A stretch of 64,000 nt of DNA from Acidobacterium capsulatum ATCC 51196 (GTDB lineage Bacteria > Acidobacteriota > Terriglobia > Terriglobales > Acidobacteriaceae): NCBI RefSeq assembly GCF_000022565.1, contig NC_012483.1, forward strand, positions 2,604,001 to 2,668,000, written 5' to 3'. Every line of letters starts with the position of its first letter. Positions within the stretch are counted from its first letter, which is position 1. The notes below the pieces were generated by a model. The model saw only the letters and a program-made list of their open reading frames with translations. It searched no databases and was not told the DNA's origin. This document shows positions 9,307 to 16,525 of the stretch, in pieces. The position numbers and the translations under genes were made by a program.

Positions 9307-10203
9307 ATGCGCATAGCCGCGAGTGCTCTGTTTTTCGCGATGATCTATGTGATCGGCGTCATGGTGGTGCGGCCATGGATATACCTGCCCGATTGCGGCA
9401 ATGTCCCCTTCACCTTGCTCTTCACCGGCTTTGCTCTCGTGCATGCCGCGGCCACCCTCGGCTGGCGGCGGGCCGCCACCTTCTTTGCGCTCGCGGCTGC
9501 CATCTCCTGGGGGTTTGAAGAAGCAGGCGTCGCCACCGGATGGATCTTCGGCCCCTACCACTACAGCCACATGCTGGGCGCTGAGCTGGGCTACGTGCCC
9601 GTCCTCATTCCGCTCGCCTGGTTCATGATGATTTATCCCTCGTGGTGCGTGGCCCGGGTGCTGCTGCCCGCCCCGTCTGCCACTCACCGCCGCCTGCCCT
9701 TTCTGGCGGCGCAGTCTCTCATGGCCGCTATGGTCGTCACTGCGTGGGATGTCGTCATGGACCCCGGCATGGCCCGGGGCGGCAACTGGATATGGGAGAA
9801 AGGCGGACCCTACTTTGGCGTTCCCCTGCAAAACTATGCCGGATGGTTGCTGACCACCTTCACCATCTATCTCATCGCCGGCCTTGTCTTGGCCACGCCG
9901 AGAGGACAATCCTTCGTCCCCGGCATCCACTTCCATGGCCGGGTCCATCCCCGCCTCGACGCGTGGTTCGCGGCCTTGCCAGTCCTGCTCTATGCCTGGT
10001 TTGCCCTGCGCTACCTGACCAACGAGCGCGAGGGAGCCTTCCATGTCATCGCGCTCTTTTCCATGGGCTTTCCCGCAATGCTCGCAGTTCTCCGGCTTGC
10101 CTTCCCCGCAGGGCAGCAGCCCGGGTCCGTCCGTTCGGACCCGGGAGAAAACCAGGCCGCGACTGGCGTATTCCGTGACGGACCACTGACAACTGAGGAC
10201 TGA
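9307..10203 (+). CDS. CruF/DUF422-family carotenoid biosynthesis membrane protein
   Basis: A 298-residue polytopic membrane protein with about seven hydrophobic segments. Two conserved blocks fit the CruF (bisanhydrobacterioruberin hydratase)/DUF422 family: EEAGVATGWIFGPYHYS near 60-76 and DPGMARGGNWIWEKGGPYFG near 155-175. Members hydrate the carotenoid end group. The start at 9307 is chosen because GAGGGG lies 6 bases upstream and the first membrane segment starts there. The last ~25 residues (from SVRSDPG on) are encoded by a hairpin and a tandem repeat, so the tail is probably a non-conserved extension. No other carotenoid genes are seen nearby. Confidence 0.82.
   Translation: MRIAASALFFAMIYVIGVMVVRPWIYLPDCGNVPFTLLFTGFALVHAAATLGWRRAATFFALAAAISWGFEEAGVATGWIFGPYHYSHMLGAELGYVPVLIPLAWFMMIYPSWCVARVLLPAPSATHRRLPFLAAQSLMAAMVVTAWDVVMDPGMARGGNWIWEKGGPYFGVPLQNYAGWLLTTFTIYLIAGLVLATPRGQSFVPGIHFHGRVHPRLDAWFAALPVLLYAWFALRYLTNEREGAFHVIALFSMGFPAMLAVLRLAFPAGQQPGSVRSDPGENQAATGVFRDGPLTTED
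10120..10145. repeat. Inverted repeat inside the 3' end of the CruF-like gene
   Basis: CCCGGGTCCG (10120-10129) and CGGACCCGGG (10136-10145) form a perfect 10-bp stem with a 6-base loop. It lies within coding sequence just before the tandem repeat and looks like an inserted REP-type element. Confidence 0.65.
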
Positions 10204-10229
10204 CAACTGGGGACTAACGACTGACCACC
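10178..10229. repeat. Degenerate ~14-bp tandem repeat
   Basis: Two adjacent units, GAGGACTGACAACT (10195-10208) and GGGGACTAACGACT (10209-10222), follow a related unit ending in ACTGACAACT (10185-10194); a partial unit (GACCACC) ends the array. The CruF stop codon (10201-10203) falls inside it. Confidence 0.75.
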
Positions 10230-10281
10230 GTCCCGTCCCCGCTCGCCAGCGGACGCTGCCCTGTAGTACAAGGGACTCGCC

Positions 10282-11379
10282 ATGATCCGCGTTTTCGCCA
10301 CCCTGCTTCTCTTCGCCGCACTGCCCGCCCTCGCCCGGCACACGCCCGTTCCCACGCGCAATCCGCACGCGCCCGGCAATGTTCCCGCCAAAGATCTGCC
10401 CAATGGCCAGGTCCCCTCGCCGACGCAGGACGGCAACTTCGTCCTCGGCCCTGCGCACCCGGCCGCGCCCGAGATGACCGTGAACCCCGCCGTCCCGCAG
10501 GGCCGCGTCTGCCGGTTCACCATGACCTCGGCCCACAGCCGCTACTATCCCGGCATCACGCGCACGCCTGGAACCTTCGGCACGCCCGACCCCCACAACC
10601 CCGCGCGCCTGCTCGTTCCCACCAGCCATCCCGCGCCCTGGCAACGCCTCGTCGAGGTCTACGTGCCCAGCCAATACCGCCCAGGCGATCGCGCGCCCTT
10701 CATCGTCGGGGCCGACGGGCCTGACCCGCTGCTCTTCACCGCCGTCAACAACCTCATTGCCGAACACAGGCTGCCCGTCATGCTCGCCATCTCCATCGCC
10801 AACGGCGGCGGAGACGCCCAGGGCAGCGAGCGCGGCCTCGAATACGACACCGTCTCCGGCCGTTACGCCGAGTTCGTCGAGCATGAGGTGCTGCCCCGCG
10901 TCGAGAGCACCTGCCACGTGCGCCTCACCCACAACCCCGACGGACGCGCCACCATGGGCGGCAGCTCCGGCGCCGCCGCGGCCTTCCTCATGGCCTGGTT
11001 CCACCCCGAGCTCTACCACCGCGTCCTCAGCTACTCCGGCACCTACGTCAACCAGCAATGGCCCTGGAACCCCAAAATGCCTGGCGGCGCATGGGATCTC
11101 CACACCCGCCTCATCCCCGGCAGCCCGCGCAAACCCATCCGCATCTGGATGGAGGTCGGCGACCGCGACCTCTATAACCCCAACCTCATGCGCGACGGCA
11201 TGCACGACTGGGTCGCCGCCAATGAGGACATGGCCCGCGTCCTCGCCGCCAAGGGGTATCACTACCAGTTCGTCTTCGCCCGCAACGCCCACCACGTCGA
11301 CCACGCCGTCAAGCTCCAGACCCTCCCCGAAGCCCTCGAATACGTCTGGCAAGGCTACCCGGTCGATCGCAGCAAATAG
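10282..11379 (+). CDS. Secreted esterase, alpha/beta hydrolase (enterochelin-esterase-like)
   Basis: A 365-residue secreted hydrolase. The signal peptide is ATLLLFAALPALA. The nucleophile elbow GGSSG places the catalytic serine at about 228 (family GxSxG motif), with an acidic region GDRDLYNP and a histidine cluster HHVDH near the C-terminus completing a likely triad. It fits the PF00756 esterase family, which includes Fes-like enzymes, feruloyl esterases and S-formylglutathione hydrolase relatives. A secreted acetyl- or feruloyl-esterase acting on plant material is plausible but unproven. AAGGGA lies 6-7 bases before the ATG. Confidence 0.85.
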   Translation: MIRVFATLLLFAALPALARHTPVPTRNPHAPGNVPAKDLPNGQVPSPTQDGNFVLGPAHPAAPEMTVNPAVPQGRVCRFTMTSAHSRYYPGITRTPGTFGTPDPHNPARLLVPTSHPAPWQRLVEVYVPSQYRPGDRAPFIVGADGPDPLLFTAVNNLIAEHRLPVMLAISIANGGGDAQGSERGLEYDTVSGRYAEFVEHEVLPRVESTCHVRLTHNPDGRATMGGSSGAAAAFLMAWFHPELYHRVLSYSGTYVNQQWPWNPKMPGGAWDLHTRLIPGSPRKPIRIWMEVGDRDLYNPNLMRDGMHDWVAANEDMARVLAAKGYHYQFVFARNAHHVDHAVKLQTLPEALEYVWQGYPVDRSK

Positions 11380-11409
11380 CAGAAAGATGGGCGGGCGGGT
11401 GGCGGGTGG

Positions 11410-11438
11410 CCCACTCAAGCGTCTTTTGCTTGAGTGGG
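11410..11438. repeat. REP-like inverted repeat between esterase gene and rpmI
   Basis: CCCACTCAAGC (11410-11420) pairs perfectly with GCTTGAGTGGG (11428-11438) around the loop GTCTTTT. It follows a G-rich stretch with reiterated GGCGGGTGGC-like units. It could act as a terminator for the esterase gene, but no T run follows; it looks more like a dispersed palindromic element. Confidence 0.65.
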
Positions 11439-11571
11439 GAACAAGAGCAAAACTCAGCCCCATCTCTCGCAGACACAAGCCTTCCAGCCAACTCCCCGGA
11501 TTGCCTCAACCCCCCGTCCTCCCATATACTGGCAAATGTCGCCAAACCACCGGCAGACCACAGGTAAACCC

Positions 11572-11769
11572 ATGCCCAAAATGAAGACACACCGCGGCGC
11601 GGCCAAGCGCTTCAAAAAGACCGGCACCGGCAAAATCAAGCGGGGCCAGTCCAAGATGCGCCACATCCTCACGTCGAAGGAGACCAAGACCAAGCGCAAG
11701 CTCACCGCTTCCGCCTACGTCTCGGACGCCGACCACGCGAAGGTAGCCCGCATGATTCCCTACGCCTGA
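11572..11769 (+). CDS. rpmI: 50S ribosomal protein L35
   Basis: A 65-residue, highly basic protein that matches L35 over its whole length: [14 protein letters not shown] at the N-terminus, the GKIKR core, and a C-terminal [10 protein letters not shown]35 binds 23S rRNA in the large subunit. Its partner rplT follows 137 bases downstream, a longer gap than usual. The infC gene that normally precedes rpmI is not here; it lies on the other strand at 16526-17110. The start at ATG 11572 gives the family's exact length. Confidence 0.97.
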   Translation: MPKMKTHRGAAKRFKKTGTGKIKRGQSKMRHILTSKETKTKRKLTASAYVSDADHAKVARMIPYA

Positions 11770-11906
11770 TCGGTCCACGCAGGACTTCAGGGCCATCGCG
11801 CCCCCGGCTTTGATCGCAGTGATCCAGCCGAGAGATTCAGGTTCGACGCGAGTGAAGAGGCCACCCTGCCTCCAGCCGCGAAACGCAACACCAAAGGAGA
11901 AACACT

Positions 11907-12278
11907 ATGCCTCGCGTAAAACGTGGGACAAAAAGATCTGACCGCCGCAAAAAAATCCTGAAAAGGGCAAGCGGCTACTTCCTCACAAAATCAAAGCTCT
12001 ACCAGGCAGCCCAGGAAGCCGTCGAGCGCGGCCTCAAGTTCGCCTACAGCGGCCGCAAGCAGAAGAAGCGCCAGTTCCGCTCCCTCTGGATCGTCCGCAT
12101 CGGCGCCGCCGCCAAGCTGAACGGCATGAGCTACTCGCAGTTCGTCCACGGCCTCAAGGTTGCCGGCATCGAGCTCGACCGCAAGGTCCTCTCTGACATC
12201 GCCACCAATGACGCCGCCGGATTCACCGCTCTGGCCGAGCAGGCCAAGGCCGCTCTCGCCAACCAGCCCGCCGCCTGA
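11907..12278 (+). CDS. rplT: 50S ribosomal protein L20
   Basis: A 123-residue basic protein matching L20: [18 protein letters not shown] at the N-terminus, [18 protein letters not shown], then the conserved [23 protein letters not shown] block. L20 binds 23S rRNA, is needed early in large-subunit assembly, and in many bacteria represses its own operon. AAAGGAGAAACACT before the ATG gives a strong ribosome binding site. The C-terminus is slightly longer and Ala-rich compared with the ~118-residue norm. A terminator follows. Confidence 0.97.
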
Positions 12279-12323
12279 AGGGCGAGCACCCGCGCCCCCG
12301 GCGCAAAGCAATCAGCAAGCCAG

Positions 12324-12357
12324 AAAGGGCGCGATTCCATCGCGCCCTTTTTTCTTT
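12324..12357 (+). terminator. Rho-independent terminator after rplT
   Basis: Perfect 10-bp stem, AAAGGGCGCG at 12324-12333 with CGCGCCCTTT at 12341-12350, 7-base loop, then TTTCTTT. Confidence 0.93.
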
Positions 12358-12686
12358 CCCAAACCTGCCGGTAATTTCCCCTCAAATTGCTATCCTGAAA
12401 ATAAGGGGACAGGTGCGGCTCCCAACCGGCTATCCCTCCCCCATAAAGCACTCTTTACGATGAGGTATACCGTCCGCAGGTCGTTGAAAACAAAAGACTT
12501 ACAAGCCTAATGTCCGCTAAGCCAATTGTTTTCAATCACTTCTGAGACGTTAATGGCGATTTTTTTTTCGGGCTTCCAGGCCTGGTTTCGGCCCTCCGGT
12601 CCACCCTGTTCCAGCCATTCCGTCTCGAAAATCTCCCCACAGGCAAAACGAAAGTTTCTCCAGTTCGGCGGAGCCTCCCGCGATCC
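12358..12686. other. Gene-free gap between rplT and folP
   Basis: About 330 bases with no supportable gene; the whole gap from the rplT stop is 408 bases. It holds the rplT terminator at its left edge, a 10-bp inverted repeat at 12484-12535, a run of T (12550s), and the short palindrome CCAGGCCTGG at 12576-12585. Rightward frames here have no conserved features. No clear T-run terminator for folP (coming from the right) is visible. Confidence 0.6.
12484..12535. repeat. Long-range inverted repeat in the rplT-folP gap
   Basis: TTGAAAACAA (12484-12493) is exactly complementary to TTGTTTTCAA (12526-12535), with a 32-base spacer containing TAATGTCCGCTAA. It sits in AT-richer sequence; purpose unknown. 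Confidence 0.5.
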
Positions 12687-13583
12687 TCACCCCGCCCGCA
12701 ACACCTCATCCGCAATCGCCACCGCCGCTAACGCCGGAGCCACATCGTGTACCCGCACGATATGCGCGCCGCCCAGCACCGCTGCCGTGCAGGCCGCCAT
12801 CGTCGCGGTCGTGAGATCATCGTCCGGCTCCCGCAGCAGGTGCGCCAGCTCGCGCTCCAGCGTTTTGCGCAAAAACGACTTCCGCGAAACCCCCACCAGC
12901 AGCGGCCGCCCCAGCTCCAGCAGAGCATCCTGTCCGGCCAGCAGCGAATAGTTCTCCCCCAGCACCTTCCCAAATCCGTAGCCGGGGTCCAGCGCCACGC
13001 GCTCCGCCGCCACGCCCGCCTGCATGGCTGCCGCCAGCCGCTCCCGCAACCCATCCCGAACCAGCGGCAGCACCTCATCCCCTTCCAGCTTCGGCAGGCC
13101 GCGCCACTCGTTGGGAGTGCCGCGCGTGTGCATCAGCACCACGCCGCACGCCCCGGCCGCGCACAGCGCGGGCATTGCTTCATCCCATAAGAAGCCGCTG
13201 ACGTCATTCACAATCTCCGCGCCCGCGCGCAGGCACGCCGCCGCCGTCGCGGCCTTGTAGGTATCGATCGAGATCACCGCATCGGGCCGTGCCTTCCGCA
13301 TCGCCTCGATCACCGGCAGCACGCGGTCCTGCTCTTCCTGTGCGCTCACCGTGCGGTGCGAGCCGGGCCGCGTCGATTCGCCGCCCACATCCACCATCGC
13401 CGCGCCCGCTTCGAGCATGCGCAATCCCTGGTCCACCGCGCGGGCGGTATCCAGAAAGAGACCCCCGTCTGAGAACGAGTCCGGAGTCACATTCAGCACG
13501 CCCATCACCAGCGTCCGCGCCCCAAGCGCGAGCGTGCGCGTGCGCAGCGGCCATTCAAATTGCCCACGTTTTCGGAATGCCAT
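12687..13583 (-). CDS. folP: Dihydropteroate synthase
   Basis: A 298-residue TIM-barrel enzyme of folate synthesis joining 6-hydroxymethyl-dihydropterin pyrophosphate with p-aminobenzoate in the cytoplasm. Both family signatures are present: MGVLNVTPDSFSDGG (about 27-41) and VDVGGESTRPGS. Further conserved blocks are ISIDTYKA, INDVSGF-like (VNDVSGFLWDE), HTRGTP, DPGYGFGK and VGVSRKSFL. The ATG at 13583 is preferred; a GTG at 13622 would run past the divergent dacB start. The two start codons are only 30 bases apart, so the promoters must overlap or lie inside the opposing genes. Confidence 0.96.
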   Translation of the reverse strand: MAFRKRGQFEWPLRTRTLALGARTLVMGVLNVTPDSFSDGGLFLDTARAVDQGLRMLEAGAAMVDVGGESTRPGSHRTVSAQEEQDRVLPVIEAMRKARPDAVISIDTYKAATAAACLRAGAEIVNDVSGFLWDEAMPALCAAGACGVVLMHTRGTPNEWRGLPKLEGDEVLPLVRDGLRERLAAAMQAGVAAERVALDPGYGFGKVLGENYSLLAGQDALLELGRPLLVGVSRKSFLRKTLERELAHLLREPDDDLTTATMAACTAAVLGGAHIVRVHDVAPALAAVAIADEVLRAG

Positions 13584-13613
13584 CCTGCTCACGATGCTAC
13601 ACTCCGCCTCAGG

Positions 13614-15290
13614 ATGTCTCACGCCACGTTTGCTGCCTCTTCCACGCGCCGCCGCCTCTTCTCCGGCGCTGTGGCTGCCGTCTTTGTGCTCTTGTCAGGA
13701 GCCGCCGCGCACGCCCGCATTCATCGCGGCCCGGTGGCGCACCGCCGCCCGCATGTCTATCACGCCTCGCTGCCCTACAGCATTCACCGCATGCTGCTCG
13801 CGCCCGGCGTGCGGCAGGCGCACTGGGGCATCAATGTCACCACGCTTGCGGGCGCGCCCGTCTACAGCCTCAACAACGCGCAGCTCTTTCACCCGGCCTC
13901 GAACGCCAAGCTCTTCACCACCGCCGCTGTGCTCGGCCTCATGAGTCCCGATGCCCGCTGGCGCACGCAGGTGGTCACCTCCGGCCAGGTGGACGCCAAA
14001 GGCACGCTCCACGGCGACCTCATCCTGCTCGGTTCCGGAGATCCCACGCTTTCCGGCCGCGTCTACCCTTATGGCGGCCACACAGAGCGCGCCTCCGACA
14101 CGCTCGCCGCCCTGGAACAGATGGCGGACGAGGTCGTCAAAGACGGCATTCATCGCATTGAGGGCGACATCATCGGCAACGACACCTGGTTCACCTGGCA
14201 GCCCTACGGCGCCGGCTGGGCGCAAGACGACCTCACCTGGGATTACGGCGCGCCCATCTCCGCGCTCACACTTAATGACAATGTGGCCTATCTGAACATC
14301 GTGCCCCAGCAGGAAGCCGCCCAACTGCCCAACGAACCGGGCGCGCATCCTGAAAAGCTGGTCACGCCCACCGGCACTGAGCTCGCCGAATGGAACCCGC
14401 CCACGCCCTACTACTACCTCAACAATGAGTCCAATCTCACGCGCGCAACCAGAAGCTACGCCGGCATCGACCGCAGGCTCGGCTCGCACACCGTGCGCGT
14501 CTTCGGCAACATTGACGCCCACGGACTCCACGTTGCACTCGCCATTGGTGATCCCGCGCAATACGCCGCGCAGACCTTCGCCGATCTGCTCCGTGAGCGC
14601 GGCGTGCAGATCGACGGCATGGCGCGCGCCGAGCATCAGCTCTCCACTGACACGACGCACTTCCGCACCGAGAGCGAGCTGCCCATTCCGCTGCATCGCA
14701 TTCCAGACACCGTGCTCGGGCCTCCATCCGGCAACATGCATGTGCTCGCCTCCTGGCTCTCGCACGCCACGCTCGCGCAGGATGTGGAGGTGACTCTCAA
14801 GGTCAGCCAGAATCTGCATGCCGAGCTTTACCTGCGCGACCTGGGCCGCTATGAGGCCGGCGAGGGCAGCTTTGCTGAGGGAGCGCGGGTGATCCGCCAG
14901 TTTGCCGAGGATGCCGGCGTCAAGCCCGGCGACTTTTTCTTCTACGATGGCTCCGGCATGTCGCATCAGGATGTAGTGACGCCGCGCGCACTCACCACCA
15001 TGCTGGCCTATGCCGCGCATCAGCCGTGGGGCAAGCTCTATCGCGAGTCGCTGCCGGTGGGAGGCGTCGATGGCACACTCTCTGACCGCTTTGTCTCGCC
15101 CGGCATGCGCAACCGCGTCGACGCCAAGACCGGCACGCTGTCTGAGGTGAACTCCCTCAGCGGCTACGTCAGAACCCGCAGTGGACGCACGCTGGTCTTC
15201 TCCATTCTCTGCAACGCGCACCACCCCGGCAGCTATGAAGAGCGCGCCGTCATGGACCGCATCGTTGACGCCATCGCCGCCCAGGAATAG
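13614..15290 (+). CDS. dacB: D-alanyl-D-alanine carboxypeptidase/endopeptidase (PBP4, peptidase S13)
   Basis: A 558-residue periplasmic low-molecular-mass penicillin-binding protein that trims or cleaves peptidoglycan cross-links. A signal peptide (SGAVAAVFVLLSGAAAHA) is followed by the active-site tetrad SNAK (Ser96, Lys99), a DGSGMS motif equivalent to SxN, and KTGT (Lys505). The PBP4-type insertion between the first two motifs accounts for the length. The start at 13614 (ATG) has only a weak AGG before it. It is divergent from folP. Confidence 0.95.
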   Translation: MSHATFAASSTRRRLFSGAVAAVFVLLSGAAAHARIHRGPVAHRRPHVYHASLPYSIHRMLLAPGVRQAHWGINVTTLAGAPVYSLNNAQLFHPASNAKLFTTAAVLGLMSPDARWRTQVVTSGQVDAKGTLHGDLILLGSGDPTLSGRVYPYGGHTERASDTLAALEQMADEVVKDGIHRIEGDIIGNDTWFTWQPYGAGWAQDDLTWDYGAPISALTLNDNVAYLNIVPQQEAAQLPNEPGAHPEKLVTPTGTELAEWNPPTPYYYLNNESNLTRATRSYAGIDRRLGSHTVRVFGNIDAHGLHVALAIGDPAQYAAQTFADLLRERGVQIDGMARAEHQLSTDTTHFRTESELPIPLHRIPDTVLGPPSGNMHVLASWLSHATLAQDVEVTLKVSQNLHAELYLRDLGRYEAGEGSFAEGARVIRQFAEDAGVKPGDFFFYDGSGMSHQDVVTPRALTTMLAYAAHQPWGKLYRESLPVGGVDGTLSDRFVSPGMRNRVDAKTGTLSEVNSLSGYVRTRSGRTLVFSILCNAHHPGSYEERAVMDRIVDAIAAQE

Positions 15291-15401
15291 CTATCCCGAT
15301 TCCGTAACAGCCACGGTATCCCATCAGGCCCTATAGTCAGGTCTTCCCCGATGGGGCGGATGCATGCCTTCCGTTGGCTTGCGTGGGGTTGCTCTTCCGG
15401 C

Positions 15402-15755
15402 TCAGAGCGTATGCAGATACGCCATCAGGTCGTCGAGCTGCTGCTGGCTCAGATCATTGCCAAAGCTCGGCATCATGTTGCGGCCATACAGGATCGACTG
15501 CTCCACGTTATGATCGTTCGCCGGCAGGCCGCTGGCCAGATACTTCTTGCGAAAGACGCCTTCGAGTCCCGGCCCGCGCAGTCCGTCCTGGCTGTTGGCA
15601 TAGTGGCAGCGCGCGCACTCGGCCTGATAGACCTGGTGTCCGCGCAGCTCCCGCGGAGTGAGTTCGCTCAGCGGTTTTGAGGGCGTCAGCGAGGGACGGC
15701 AGCCGGCAAGAGCCAGCGCGCAGAGGCAAAGCACAGCAGCGGAGAGGAAGCGCAT
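15402..15755 (-). CDS. Monoheme cytochrome c lipoprotein
   Basis: A 117-residue protein with a lipoprotein signal (CLCALALAGC, Cys19) and one class I cytochrome c domain. CARCH (Cys47, Cys50, His51) binds heme covalently, and the Met in RNMMPSFG is the likely axial ligand. It would carry electrons in the periplasm. An in-frame ATG pair at 15779/15782 would add eight or nine residues before the signal peptide; the ribosome binding site evidence does not decide. It is divergent from the deoxynucleoside kinase gene across a gap with a 16-bp palindrome. Confidence 0.88.
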   Translation of the reverse strand: MRFLSAAVLCLCALALAGCRPSLTPSKPLSELTPRELRGHQVYQAECARCHYANSQDGLRGPGLEGVFRKKYLASGLPANDHNVEQSILYGRNMMPSFGNDLSQQQLDDLMAYLHTL

Positions 15756-15791
15756 TGTTCTCACGGGACCTGCCTTCATCATAGCCCGATG

Positions 15792-15807
15792 CGGTATCTT
15801 GATACCG
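15792..15807. promoter_or_regulatory. 16-bp palindrome between cytochrome c and deoxynucleoside kinase genes
   Basis: CGGTATC, TT, GATACCG: two perfect 7-bp arms separated by two bases. It ends one base before the kinase ATG, where a ribosome binding site would normally be, and lies 36 bases upstream of the cytochrome start. It looks like a dimeric repressor operator. Confidence 0.5.
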
Positions 15808-15808
15808 A

Positions 15809-16450
15809 ATGGCAAATCTCTTTGAAGCGCCGCGCTTTGTCGCCGTCGAGGGGCCGCTGCGGGTCGGCAAGTCGAGCCTCGCCGCCATTCTTGCCGAAAG
15901 GATGCAGGCGCGCCGCATCACCGAGCCTGAGGACAATCCTTTTCTTGACCGCTTCTATCAGGCGCAATCCGGCATGGCCTTTGCCACGCAGATGTGGTTT
16001 CTCAAGGAGCGCCACGCGCAGATGAGCGAGCTGACTGATTTCAGCACGCCGGTCGTGGCCGATTATCTCTTTGAGAAAGACAAGCTCTTTGCCTACCTCA
16101 ACCTCAGCGATGCCGAACTGGATCTTTACCGGCACTACTACCAGATGCTCCGCGCCAGCATTCCCACGCCTGATCTGGTCGTTTATCTTCAGGCTACGCC
16201 CGAGGTGCTCAAGCAGCGGCTGCGCCGCAAGGGCGTGCCGGGCGAGCGGGCGATCAGCGACGCTTATATTGAGCAGGTGGTCGAGGCCTATGAGCACTTC
16301 TTCTTTCACTACTCGGCCAGCGACCTGCTCGTGGTCAACACCAGCGAGATCGACTTTGTGAACAACAACCGCGATCTGCAGATGCTGCTCAAGCGCCTCG
16401 CGGAGCCGGTGCAGGGCATGCAGTTCTTTCTGCCTCTTGAAGGCGAATAA
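15809..16450 (+). CDS. Deoxynucleoside kinase
   Basis: A 213-residue kinase of the deoxyadenosine/deoxyguanosine kinase family, which phosphorylates deoxynucleosides in the salvage pathway. The P-loop is VEGPLRVGKSSLA (about 13-25); later conserved blocks are TEPEDNPFLDRFY, the lid region LKQRLRRKG, and LLVVNTSEIDFV. An in-frame TGA at 15800 fixes the start at ATG 15809. There is no Shine-Dalgarno sequence; a palindrome occupies that position. Exact substrate (dA, dG or dC) is not determinable. A terminator shared with convergent infC follows. Confidence 0.9.
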   Translation: MANLFEAPRFVAVEGPLRVGKSSLAAILAERMQARRITEPEDNPFLDRFYQAQSGMAFATQMWFLKERHAQMSELTDFSTPVVADYLFEKDKLFAYLNLSDAELDLYRHYYQMLRASIPTPDLVVYLQATPEVLKQRLRRKGVPGERAISDAYIEQVVEAYEHFFFHYSASDLLVVNTSEIDFVNNNRDLQMLLKRLAEPVQGMQFFLPLEGE

Positions 16451-16477
16451 GCGCGCCTGCAATGCACCCCAAAGCCA

Positions 16478-16503
16478 AAAGCCCGGGAAGATTCCCGGGC
16501 TTT
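16478..16503. terminator. Bidirectional terminator between deoxynucleoside kinase and infC
   Basis: AAAGCCCGGGAA (16478-16489) and TTCCCGGGCTTT (16492-16503) form a perfect 12-bp inverted repeat. On the minus strand it is followed by TTGGCTTT, so it fits infC best, but it also serves the convergent kinase gene. Confidence 0.88.
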
Positions 16504-16525
16504 GCCGTCTGACTTGCGATGAAAC

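Noticed and set aside
9013-11478. Very long leftward open frame (821 codons) opposite the STAS, CruF and esterase genes
   Set aside because: It is antisense to three genes with clear family motifs, has low-complexity Gly/Val/Glu/Arg composition typical of GC-rich shadow frames, and no recognisable domain.
12526-12951. Possible rightward gene in the rplT-folP gap
   Set aside because: More than half overlaps folP in antisense, and the unique part has Ser/Arg/Pro shadow composition.
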